Origin: Acidobacteriota bacterium
GTDB taxonomy: Bacteria; Acidobacteriota; Vicinamibacteria; Vicinamibacterales; JAFNAJ01
Direction of reading: 5' to 3'
DNA length: 9,057 bases
Assembly: GCA_017860085.1 (NCBI GenBank)
Contig: JAFNAJ010000078.1
Coordinates: 1 to 9,057, forward strand
Shown here one piece after another: positions 1 to 6,407 of this stretch. Made by a program: the position numbers and the translations under genes. How positions within the stretch are numbered: position 1 is the first letter of the stretch; the number at the start of each line of letters is the position of its first letter. A model generated the notes under the pieces. The model saw only the letters and a list, made by a program, of their open reading frames with translations, did no database searches and was not told the DNA's origin.

Positions 1-1
1 G

Positions 2-1099
2 GGGCACATTCCTCAGGAGTTGTGGCCGCCCGAGGCCATAGCCCGTCGGATGGAGGCACGCGAGCGCGAGCTGCGGCGGATGCTCGACGACATGCGCGCT
101 TCAATCGATCACCTCCGCCGCGACCGCGAGGCCCTGATCGGCCAGCTTCGTGACCTCGGCCAGCCAAGGGATTGGCCGGTGCAGATCACCGGGGCCGGCA
201 CACCCAGCGCCGGGGCGTCCGAAGATGCTGGGCCCGGGGACCGGCACGGGAGGCCGTCGGCCCGGCAGCGACGCCGTGAACGTCGGCAAGATCGGCGAAC
301 CGAGAAGCCCCCCGTGGCGCCCGCCGCCGCGCCGGTATCCCTCACAGGCACTCCGCCCAGCGATGAACCACTGGCCACAGCGAATCGAGCAGCGGCGTCG
401 TCAGGACAGGTATCAGGGGCGCCGGACGAGGCTCGCACGACGCCAGACGCCGCGCCCCGCGAGACACGGGATTCCGCTGGCCTGACGCCCGCCCCGGCGC
501 CGCATCCGCGCACTCCCGAGGAGGAGTTCGACGCGCTCGTCCAGCGGCTGCGGACACCAGCCGCGATCGCCGACACAACCGTCCCGCAGGTCGAGCGTCG
601 CGCGGCCCGTCGTCAGGAGTCAGTCGGGCCGGGCCGGCTGGTCGCGATTGCGGCGACGGCGGCCCTCGTCGTGCTCGGCACGCCCACGGTGGGCCACGTG
701 GAAGGCGAACACGGGCCGACCAGCCTGCCGAGCCGCGCCCGCTTCCTCGACGTGCTCATGGCGCCCGACCTGGACACCCGCCCAAGGGCATCGACGTCCG
801 TCGCCGCGGCGCCGTCCGCGCTCAGGGTCGAGCTGACCACCGTGAGGCCCGCCTGGATCCAGGCGGTGATCGACGATGGCTGGAAGATCGAGGAGGTCGT
901 GGCTGGAGGCGTCACCATCCCCGTCGATGGCCACGTCGCGATCTCGCTGATCCTCAGTGACGCCGGCGCCGTCCGGCTTCGTGTCAATGGCGAAGACCAA
1001 GGTCCGGCCGGAGATGACGGCCAGACCGTCGCCCGACAGTTCGAGAGCTCCACGGTGGTCACGACCACCCCGTCCTCGCCCGGCAATACTCCCGAGTAG
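2..1099 (+). CDS. Single-pass membrane protein with C-terminal RodZ-like (DUF4115) domain; 5' end unresolved
   Basis: The frame is open to the left edge of the window and reads as plausible protein there, so the gene probably begins outside. The in-window start candidates are TTG at 20 and ATG at 50. Numbering from TTG20 (359 aa), residues about 5-47 are charged and heptad-like (RRMEARERELRRMLDDM), suggesting a coiled coil. Residues about 55-200 are rich in Pro, Ala, Arg and Thr and probably disordered. Residues about 204-223 (VAIAATAALVVLG) form one membrane segment. Residues about 268-340 match the RodZ C-terminal pattern: a Trp (W279) followed by a DDG turn, then VAGG, then an SDAGAVRLRVNG strand, then a GPAGDDGQ loop. 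RodZ is the cytoskeleton-linked cell-shape protein, but its N-terminal helix-turn-helix is not visible here. By analogy the C-terminal domain lies in the periplasm. The function is unknown. The domain call is from motif reading; a profile search could overturn it. Confidence 0.7.
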   Translation, partial: GHIPQELWPPEAIARRMEARERELRRMLDDMRASIDHLRRDREALIGQLRDLGQPRDWPVQITGAGTPSAGASEDAGPGDRHGRPSARQRRRERRQDRRTEKPPVAPAAAPVSLTGTPPSDEPLATANRAAASSGQVSGAPDEARTTPDAAPRETRDSAGLTPAPAPHPRTPEEEFDALVQRLRTPAAIADTTVPQVERRAARRQESVGPGRLVAIAATAALVVLGTPTVGHVEGEHGPTSLPSRARFLDVLMAPDLDTRPRASTSVAAAPSALRVELTTVRPAWIQAVIDDGWKIEEVVAGGVTIPVDGHVAISLILSDAGAVRLRVNGEDQGPAGDDGQTVARQFESSTVVTTTPSSPGNTPE

Positions 1100-1154
1100 A
1101 CATCCCTCCGCACCCCCCGCCCCGCGCGGGCGGCCTTGCTCAACCACGTGACCC

Positions 1155-1180
1155 GCCGGGCGCATCAAGTCGCGCCCGGC
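1155..1180. terminator. Hairpin between convergent genes, possible bidirectional terminator
   Basis: A perfect 9-bp inverted repeat (GCCGGGCGC at 1155-1163, GCGCCCGGC at 1172-1180) has an 8-base loop. It lies in the 116-base gap between the ends of the two convergent genes. Neither strand shows a T tract after the stem, so it is not a textbook intrinsic terminator. Its position and stem strength fit a transcription block or a 3'-end stabiliser for both transcripts. The rest of the gap shows nothing else recognisable. Confidence 0.4.
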
Positions 1181-1215
1181 ACCTCTCTCGAACGAGGCGC
1201 TCTGAGGGCGAAGCG

Positions 1216-2115
1216 TCAGCCGCCGACCTGCACGGCCAAGCCGAAGTCGCGCAGGACCTGCGCGGCACGGTCGACGTCGGCAGCCGAAGGGACAGGGAGC
1301 GTGGTGGGCGCGGTCGCGAAGCCCAGCCGGTCGTACTTCGCCAAGCCCGCGCGGTGGTACGGCAGGAGATCGAGGTCTTGCACGCCCAGCGAGGCCAGCA
1401 GCTGGCCCACGCGCTCGACGTTGCCGCCGACATCCGTGAGGCCCGGCACGAGGGGAAACCGGACGCGCACGCGCCGATGTTCGGCGCAGAGCCACCGCAG
1501 ATTGGCCAGGATGGCGTGGTTCGAGGCACCGGTCACGTGCCGGTGCCAGCGGTCGTCGATCACCTTGACGTCGAAGAGGAACAGGTCGGCCAGTGGTGCG
1601 ACGCGTGCGAACGTCGCCGGCTCGGCCATGCCGCACGTGTCGACGGCCGTGTGCAGGCCGCGCGCGCGGCAGGTCGTCAGCATCGCCTCGAGAAACGCCG
1701 GCTGCATGAGGGGCTCGCCCCCGGAGAACGTCACGCCACCGCCCGACTCGTCGAAGAACACGACGTCGCGCTCGATCTCCTTCAACAGCTCGTCGACCCC
1801 GACGACACGCCCCACCAGCTCGCGCGCGCCGGACGGACAGCGCGCCACGCAGGCGCCGCACGCCCGGCAACGTCCGAAGTCCGTGTGGTACCCCTTCTCC
1901 TCTTCCTCGATCGCCCCGTGCTCGCACCCGGGCAGGCACGTCCCGCACACGAGACAGCGCTCGTCGTGCACGGCAAGCTGCGGACGGGGCTGCTGGCTCT
2001 CGGGGCTGTGACACCACTGACACCGCAGGGGACAGCCTTTGAGGAAGATGGTGGTGCGCAGGCCTGGACCGTCGTGCACGCTCGCCCGCGCCACGCGGAA
2101 GATGGTGCCCGTCAC
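1216..2115 (-). CDS. hypE: Glycyl radical enzyme activase (radical SAM, two extra 4Fe-4S sites), probably for hydroxyproline dehydratase
   Basis: This 299-aa protein is of typical length for the activases that use S-adenosylmethionine to abstract hydrogen from the conserved glycine of a glycyl radical enzyme. Residues 14-20 (HDGPGLR) and the CX3CX2C motif at C28, C32 and C35 (GCPLRCQWCHSPES) bind the SAM cluster. Two ferredoxin-like motifs follow at C54/C57/C60/C64 and C83/C86/C89/C93, as in activases of non-PFL glycyl radical enzymes. GGGVTFSGGEP (125-135) is the radical-SAM glycine-rich strand. The start is GTG at 2115, giving MTGTIFRV. It overlaps the hypD stop as GTGA and has no clear Shine-Dalgarno of its own, so translation is probably coupled to hypD. 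A longer reading upstream would run inside hypD and is rejected. The family is certain; the partner is inferred from the overlap. The symbol follows the hydroxyproline dehydratase literature and is unrelated to hydrogenase-maturation HypE. Confidence 0.92.
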   Translation of the reverse strand: MTGTIFRVARASVHDGPGLRTTIFLKGCPLRCQWCHSPESQQPRPQLAVHDERCLVCGTCLPGCEHGAIEEEEKGYHTDFGRCRACGACVARCPSGARELVGRVVGVDELLKEIERDVVFFDESGGGVTFSGGEPLMQPAFLEAMLTTCRARGLHTAVDTCGMAEPATFARVAPLADLFLFDVKVIDDRWHRHVTGASNHAILANLRWLCAEHRRVRVRFPLVPGLTDVGGNVERVGQLLASLGVQDLDLLPYHRAGLAKYDRLGFATAPTTLPVPSAADVDRAAQVLRDFGLAVQVGG

Positions 2116-4469
2116 AGTGCCCGGTGCTCGGTTCGCGCGATGATCTCGTCCTGCAGCGCCTTCGTCAGGTCGCAGAAGTAGTCGCTGTAGCCCGCGACCC
2201 GGACGATGAGATCTCGGTACTTCTCGGGCTCGGCCTGCGCGGCCCGGAGCGTGTCGGCCGTCACCACATTGAACTGCACATGGTGGCCGTCGAGCTTGAA
2301 GTAGGCCCGCACGAGGTGCGCCAGCCGGTCGATCCCTTCCTGCCCCTCGAGCACGTCGGGCGCGAACTTCAGGTTCAGCAGGGTCCCGCCTGTCCGCGCG
2401 TGGTCCATCTTGGCCGCCGACCGAAGGACGGCGGTTGGTCCGCCCCGGTCGGTCCCCTGCACGGGTGAGATCCCGTCGGATACCGGCTCGCCGGCGCGGC
2501 GGCCGTCGGGCGTCGCCCCGGTCATGGCGCCGAAGTAGACGTGGCACGTCGTTGAGAGGTAGTTGACGTGCCACTGCCCGCCCTTCGCATTGGGCCGACC
2601 GTCCACGACGCCGAACAACGCACCGCACACGTCACGCAGAATGGCGTCGGCCCGCTCATCGTCATTGCCGTAGCGGGGCGTGCGGTGCCAGAGCATCTGC
2701 CGGAGCGTCTCGCGCCCGTCGAAATCGGCGCCCAATGCGCCGACGAGCTCGCCCATGGTCACCGCGCGATCGTCGAACACGTGGTGCTTGATGGCCGAGA
2801 GGCTGTCGCTGACCGTACCGACACCGACCGGCATGAGATACGTGGTGTTGTAGCGGGCCCCGCCGGCGTTGTAGTCGCGGCCCCGCGCGATGCAGTCGTC
2901 GACGAGGAGCGACAGGAAGGGCGCCGGCATCCGCGTCGCGTAGAGCCGCTCGATGACGTTGCTCGCGCGCATCTTCAGCTCGAGCAGGTGCTGCAGCTGC
3001 CGCGTGAACGCGGCAAAGACGGCGTCGAACGACTCGAACGAGCCCGGCTTGCCTGTCCGAATGCCAATCTGCCGCCCCGTGCGGGGATCGCGCCCGTCGT
3101 TGAGGGCCAGCTCGAGCACCTTGGGCAGGTTGAAGTAGCCCGTCAGGATGTAGGCCTCGCGGCCGAAGGCCCCGGTCTCGACGCACCCGCTCGTGCCGCC
3201 CTCGCGCGCGTCCTCGAGCCGCTTGCCCTGTCGGACGAGCTCCTCGACCACGAGGTCGGCGTTGAAGATCGACGGCTGCCCCCAGCCCTTGCGAACGATC
3301 TCGCACGCGCGCTTGAGGAACCGATCGGGGTTCTTCTTGCTCAGCTGGATGTTCGAGGAGGGCTGCAACAGCCGCATCTCGTCGATCACGTCGAGGATCA
3401 CGTACGTCAGATCGCAGACCGCGTCCTCACCGGTGCGGGTCAGCCCGCCGTTGTTGATGTTGGCAAAGTCGGTGTACGTGCCGCTCTCGCGCGCGGTGAC
3501 GCCGACCTTCGGCGGCGCCGGCTGGTTGTTGAACTTGATCCACAGGCACTGCAGCAGCTCTCTGGCTTGATCTTCGGCGAGAATGCCGGCCGCGCGGTCG
3601 CGCGCATAGAACGGCTGCAGATGTTGATCGAGGTGCCCGGGGTTGAACGAGTCCCAGGTGTTGAGCTCGGTGATCACCCCGAGGTGCACGAACCAGTACG
3701 CCTGGATGGCCTCGTGAAACGTCCGCGGCGGGTACGCCGGGACGTGCGCGCAGATCTCGGCGATCCGTTGCAGCTCGGCCTGCCGGTCCCGGTCGGCTTC
3801 CTTTGCGGCCAGCGACCGGGCCAGCTCGGCGTGCCGCCGTGCGAAACCGATGATCGCGTCGGCCGCGATGTGCATGGCCCGAAGCTGCTGTCCTTTGTCG
3901 TAGGCTTCCGGGTCCGACAGCGGGTCGAGCGCGGCCAGGGCTGCCTCGATGTCGCGCTGCAGGTCCAGGAACCCCTTGCGGTAGATCACGTCCCCAAGCA
4001 CCGTGTGCCCCGGGGCCCGCTGCTCCATGAACTCGGTGAAGACGCCGGCCTCGTAGGCTGCCTTCCAGTCGTCGCTCATCTCGGCAAAGAGCGCGTCGCG
4101 CATCGAACGCCCCTGCCAGAACGGGATGACGCGCTCGGCGTACGCCTGCCGTGTTTCGGGCGAGACGGCGAACGAGATCTTCTCGCGCGAGTCGAGAACG
4201 TCGAGATCGGTCGTCGTGTGGCAGCACAGTTCCGGGTACGTCGGGGTTCCCTTGGGTGAGGGCCCGCGCTCGCCCACCACGAGCTCCTCGTCCCCGATGT
4301 AGATGGTCTTGTGTTCAAGCAGGTACTTGAACGCCAGGGCCCGGGTGACCGGAACCGAGGCCGCCGGAGCCGTACGGTAGAACTCGGTAAGCAGGTTGGC
4401 GCGCTCGGCCGAGAGCCACGGGCGGGTGTCGAGGGTCTCCTTGCGCAGGCGGGCAACTCGAGGCGTCAT
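2112..4469 (-). CDS. hypD: Glycyl radical trans-4-hydroxy-L-proline dehydratase (HypD type)
   Basis: This 785-aa enzyme carries the catalytic cysteine in GTSGCVETG (C429) and the radical glycine in RVAGYSDYF (G760). Against my recollection of Clostridioides difficile HypD, the known active-site residues all recur exactly five positions earlier: F147, H155, D273, S329, D334, F335, C429, E431, Y445, T640 and G760. Long blocks such as FTEFMEQRAPGHTV and KFNNQPAPPKVG also match. HypD removes water from trans-4-hydroxy-L-proline to give 1-pyrroline-5-carboxylate in the cytoplasm of anaerobes. The start is ATG at 4469, with GGAG at 4479-4476 six bases upstream; it aligns with the HypD N-terminus, and a TTG eight codons further up is unlikely. 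The activase follows with a GTGA overlap. No pyrroline-5-carboxylate reductase is adjacent. The main alternative is the related hydroxyproline C-N lyase (HplG); I cannot exclude it without alignment, but the residue set favours the dehydratase. The name does not refer to hydrogenase HypD. Confidence 0.88.
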   Translation of the reverse strand: MTPRVARLRKETLDTRPWLSAERANLLTEFYRTAPAASVPVTRALAFKYLLEHKTIYIGDEELVVGERGPSPKGTPTYPELCCHTTTDLDVLDSREKISFAVSPETRQAYAERVIPFWQGRSMRDALFAEMSDDWKAAYEAGVFTEFMEQRAPGHTVLGDVIYRKGFLDLQRDIEAALAALDPLSDPEAYDKGQQLRAMHIAADAIIGFARRHAELARSLAAKEADRDRQAELQRIAEICAHVPAYPPRTFHEAIQAYWFVHLGVITELNTWDSFNPGHLDQHLQPFYARDRAAGILAEDQARELLQCLWIKFNNQPAPPKVGVTARESGTYTDFANINNGGLTRTGEDAVCDLTYVILDVIDEMRLLQPSSNIQLSKKNPDRFLKRACEIVRKGWGQPSIFNADLVVEELVRQGKRLEDAREGGTSGCVETGAFGREAYILTGYFNLPKVLELALNDGRDPRTGRQIGIRTGKPGSFESFDAVFAAFTRQLQHLLELKMRASNVIERLYATRMPAPFLSLLVDDCIARGRDYNAGGARYNTTYLMPVGVGTVSDSLSAIKHHVFDDRAVTMGELVGALGADFDGRETLRQMLWHRTPRYGNDDERADAILRDVCGALFGVVDGRPNAKGGQWHVNYLSTTCHVYFGAMTGATPDGRRAGEPVSDGISPVQGTDRGGPTAVLRSAAKMDHARTGGTLLNLKFAPDVLEGQEGIDRLAHLVRAYFKLDGHHVQFNVVTADTLRAAQAEPEKYRDLIVRVAGYSDYFCDLTKALQDEIIARTEHRAL

Positions 4470-4494
4470 CGAGGTCTCCGGACACACGAACAAC

Positions 4495-4514
4495 CGCCCG
4501 CCTCTCGGCGGGCG
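4495..4514 (-). promoter_or_regulatory. Hairpin in the hypD leader
   Basis: A perfect 8-bp stem (CGCCCGCC at 4495-4502, GGCGGGCG at 4507-4514) closes a 4-base loop. It lies 15 bases upstream of the hypD Shine-Dalgarno, so it leaves the ribosome site free. It may protect the 5' end of the mRNA or act in control; no function is shown. Confidence 0.4.
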
Positions 4515-4523
4515 TCGGGGCGG

Positions 4524-4570
4524 GGGCGGCTGCCCTCATTGTAGGACAGCCGCCCGAACTTTTGGGCGGC
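4524..4570. promoter_or_regulatory. Overlapping inverted repeats in the divergent hypD / 2TM intergenic region
   Basis: Three related arms are present: GGGCGGCTG at 4524-4532, CAGCCGCCC at 4547-4555 and GGGCGGC at 4564-4570. The middle arm can pair perfectly with the first (9 bp, 14-base loop) or with the third (7 bp, 8-base loop), so the two structures exclude each other. On the minus strand the loop of the first pair contains the candidate -10 box of hypD. This suggests an operator with dyad symmetry over the promoter, or alternative RNA folds for a transcript entering from upstream. The interval 4470-4604 holds no gene. Confidence 0.4.
4538..4543 (-). promoter_or_regulatory. Candidate -10 box for hypD-hypE
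   Basis: The minus strand reads TACAAT here, one base from the sigma-70 consensus. It would give a leader of about 60 bases carrying the hairpin at 4495-4514 and the Shine-Dalgarno. No -35 hexamer resembling TTGACA lies 16-18 bases upstream, so an activator or another sigma factor would be needed. The call is weak. Confidence 0.25.
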
Positions 4571-4604
4571 CGTTCCGTCTCCTGCTGGTGAGGAGCCCTT
4601 CGCC

Positions 4605-4829
4605 GTGACGAAGACCCTGCACGCCTTCAAGTTCCTGTTCACCGGCCCGCTGATCCTGCTGCTGCTGTTCGTCATCAACCTGATGACGTCGCCGGGCCAC
4701 TGGTGGGTGCAGTGGGCCGCTCTCGGCATCGGCATCGCGTGGGTCATCAGCCTGCTTCGCGTCCTGCGCGCGGTGGTGCTGGCCGGCGGGCTGGCCGCGC
4801 TGGGCGTCTACCTGGCGAAACGAAGGTAG
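4605..4829 (+). CDS. Small 2TM-domain-like membrane protein
   Basis: This 74-aa hydrophobic protein starts at GTG 4605, with GGTGAGGAG at 4587-4595 nine bases upstream. Membrane segments are likely at residues 8-27 (FKFLFTGPLILLLLFVINL), 36-51 and 54-70, with the basic end AKRR. The stretch VINLMTSPGHWWVQWAALGIGIAW resembles the bacterial 2TM domain family, in which a membrane helix ending in an Asn-rich turn is followed by aromatic residues and a second helix; members are often of unknown role. It is divergent from hypD, from which it is separated by 135 bases, and convergent with the PhoH gene, leaving 31 bases between them. It probably stands alone as a transcription unit. The coding call is well supported; the family assignment is by eye and no function can be given. 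Confidence 0.72.
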   Translation: MTKTLHAFKFLFTGPLILLLLFVINLMTSPGHWWVQWAALGIGIAWVISLLRVLRAVVLAGGLAALGVYLAKRR

Positions 4830-4860
4830 TTCGGTTCGGCGGCCGGCGGTCGGCGCTCGG

Positions 4861-6282
4861 CTACAAGCGATTCGCCGCCATCTCGGCGATGCGCGAGCGC
4901 ACAACGTCACGCATGCTGAGGTGCGCAAACGACGGCTCGCCCTTGAAGCGCTCGACCACCTGCACCAGCCCATTCGACAGCGAGTCGGTTTCAGCGCGAT
5001 CGATCTGGTCCGGATCGCCCGTCAAGATCACCCTCGACCCTTCGCCGGCGCGAGTCAGGACCAGCTTCATGTCCTCGCGCGTGAGGTTCTGCCCATCGTC
5101 CACGATGATGGCCGCATCGTGGATGGAACGACCGCGCAGGTAGTTGATCGGGGCGATCTCCAGGACGTCGTTCGCGAGGAGCTGATCGACGTTGGGGTGC
5201 GTGCCATCCTTCTTGTCCTCGTGGTGCTCGCCGAGCTGGTTCGTCCAGCGCGACGACCCGTGCAACCGGCGCATGATGAAGTCGAGGTTGTCGATGATCG
5301 GCTTGGCCCAGGGCGCCATCTTCTCGCCGAGGTCCCCGGGAAGGAACCCGAGCTGCTTGCCCGCCTCCGCGTTGAGCCGGTAGACCTCGATCTTCGACAC
5401 CCGCCCAGCCCGGTAGAGCTCGTAGGCCGAGAGCAGCGCGATGAGCGTCTTGCCGGTGCCGGCAATGCCGACCAGGCTCACGACCAGCGTCTGCTCGTCG
5501 AGGACGAGGTCGCGGGCGCACGCCTGCTCGGGATTGCAGGGCCCGAACCGCTCGCCCACCTTCGTGTTGACGCGTCGCAGGTACCCTGCGCCGTCGTGCA
5601 GCTTGTAGATGCCCCACGCCGCCTTGCCGTTGCCCGTCACGTGCAGCTCGCAGCACTGGTTCGGGTGCAGCTCCGACAGGTCGACGAACGCCGCCACCGC
5701 GGAGGCCGGCAGGCGCTGCTCGTGGTGCAGCGTCGACAGCAACCCGGCCTCCTCGGGTGGTATCTCGATGCGAACCCGCCCCGAGTAGAACTGCTCGGTC
5801 GAGGGCACGGGGCGGTCGCTCCAGTAGTCCTCGGCGGCCACGCCGCGCGCGCGCGCCTTGCACCGCATGGCGGCATCGCGCGTGACGATGACCACGTGCT
5901 CCTCAGGATGCGCGTCCTGGTAGGCACTGGCCAGCAGGATGATCGCATCGTCGGCGTAGCCGGGATTGAAGCCGGGCCACGCCCTCGACATCTCGAGCTC
6001 ACCGCCGTGGAACCGCAGGGTGCCGCCGTTGAGCGGAATGCCCGTCCGCAGGTGCTCGGGCGACGCCTGCTCCTGCAGGTGATCGAGAAACCTGATGGTG
6101 GTGCGAGCCGTGTACCCAATGCCGTTCGCAGCCGTGCGGCGCCGATCGAGCTCCTGCAGCACGGGGAACGGGACGAGCACGGTGTTGTCGGTGGTCAGGT
6201 TCTGGATGGCATCGGGTGCCGAGACGAGCACGCTCGTGTCGACGACGTACACCTTGCGGGACTGCGGTCCGGAATGGGCCAC
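4861..6282 (-). CDS. PIN-PhoH fusion ATPase (PhoH2 / YlaK-like)
   Basis: This 473-aa protein has the PhoH2 architecture: an N-terminal PIN nuclease domain (about 10-150) and a C-terminal PhoH P-loop ATPase (about 245-473). Such proteins are proposed RNA helicase-ribonucleases. The PIN acids are visible: D15 (VVDTSVLV), E44 (LQELDR), D111/D112 and D136 (VTRD). Walker A is GIAGTGKT (272-279), and LGFLPGDLGEKMAPW (311-325) and LRGRSI are PhoH hallmarks. The usual Walker B/DEAQN motif is here IIVDDGQNLT (392-401), and the usual TRP before the GK signature is replaced by YRLNAEAGK. Both changes were checked in the nucleotides. TGDPDQID (421-428) is intact, so ATPase activity is plausible but altered. 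The start is GTG at 6282 with AGGAGG six bases upstream; that site is buried in a hairpin described separately. There is no antitoxin-like partner as in mycobacterial PhoAT-PhoH2. The family is secure; the substrate is unknown. Confidence 0.92.
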   Translation of the reverse strand: MAHSGPQSRKVYVVDTSVLVSAPDAIQNLTTDNTVLVPFPVLQELDRRRTAANGIGYTARTTIRFLDHLQEQASPEHLRTGIPLNGGTLRFHGGELEMSRAWPGFNPGYADDAIILLASAYQDAHPEEHVVIVTRDAAMRCKARARGVAAEDYWSDRPVPSTEQFYSGRVRIEIPPEEAGLLSTLHHEQRLPASAVAAFVDLSELHPNQCCELHVTGNGKAAWGIYKLHDGAGYLRRVNTKVGERFGPCNPEQACARDLVLDEQTLVVSLVGIAGTGKTLIALLSAYELYRAGRVSKIEVYRLNAEAGKQLGFLPGDLGEKMAPWAKPIIDNLDFIMRRLHGSSRWTNQLGEHHEDKKDGTHPNVDQLLANDVLEIAPINYLRGRSIHDAAIIVDDGQNLTREDMKLVLTRAGEGSRVILTGDPDQIDRAETDSLSNGLVQVVERFKGEPSFAHLSMRDVVRSRIAEMAANRL

Positions 6283-6287
6283 TCAGC

Positions 6288-6312
6288 GCCTCCTCCGCCG
6301 TCGGAGGGAGGC
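6288..6312 (-). promoter_or_regulatory. Hairpin sequestering the phoH ribosome binding site
   Basis: Positions 6288-6297 pair with 6302-6312 to give ten base pairs, a 4-base loop and a single bulged base at 6308. In the mRNA, the 3' arm is CGGAGGAGGC, which contains the whole Shine-Dalgarno, and the 5' arm is its complement. The GTG start lies five bases after the stem. Such a fold would hide the ribosome site until it is opened by temperature, a ligand, a protein or a leading ribosome. It could also arise by chance in a purine-rich SD region, although ten pairs is a lot for that. Confidence 0.5.
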
Positions 6313-6355
6313 ACGCGGGGTGGCCGCCCGGGTCCCGACGCGCGGCATGGCGTGC

Positions 6356-6361
6356 ATTCTA
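6356..6361 (-). promoter_or_regulatory. Candidate -10 box for phoH
   Basis: The minus strand reads TAGAAT, one base from consensus, in an otherwise GC-rich gap. It would place the transcript start near 6349 and give a leader of about 67 bases containing the SD hairpin. No good -35 lies at normal spacing. A hexamer, GTGAAA on the plus strand, occurs at 6364-6369 and again at 6384-6389, exactly 20 bases apart, which could be a regulator site. Confidence is low. Confidence 0.3.
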
Positions 6362-6407
6362 CAGTGAAATCCTCGCCGCGCCCGTGAAAAAACGCCGATC
6401 CTCCACG

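Noticed and set aside
1354..2181. Plus-strand open frames across the activase region
   Set aside because: The minus strand encodes the cysteine motifs of a radical-SAM activase in perfect register. The plus-strand frames have no motif.
2568..4259. A 563-codon open frame on the plus strand opposite hypD
   Set aside because: It is exactly antisense to a gene whose every catalytic motif is intact. Long antisense frames are common in GC-rich DNA, and its translation shows no recognisable fold or motif.
4830..4860. CGG-rich stretch between the convergent 2TM and PhoH genes as a terminator
   Set aside because: It is repetitive in composition but has no clear symmetrical stem and no T tract.
6283..6345. 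Short minus-strand frame ending in six arginines whose stop abuts the PhoH start codon
   Set aside because: The CGG-AGG run is simply the Shine-Dalgarno and its surroundings read as codons. The frame has no ribosome site of its own and a chance origin is likely, although a role in opening the SD hairpin cannot be excluded.
4921..6387. A 488-codon plus-strand open frame opposite the PhoH gene
   Set aside because: It is an antisense shadow of the PIN-PhoH gene with a low-complexity composition rich in Arg, Val, Asp and His.
6387..6407. T6 tract on the minus strand just after the glgA stop, as a terminator
   Set aside because: No stable stem can be formed between the stop codon and the T run, so it does not meet the criteria for an intrinsic terminator.
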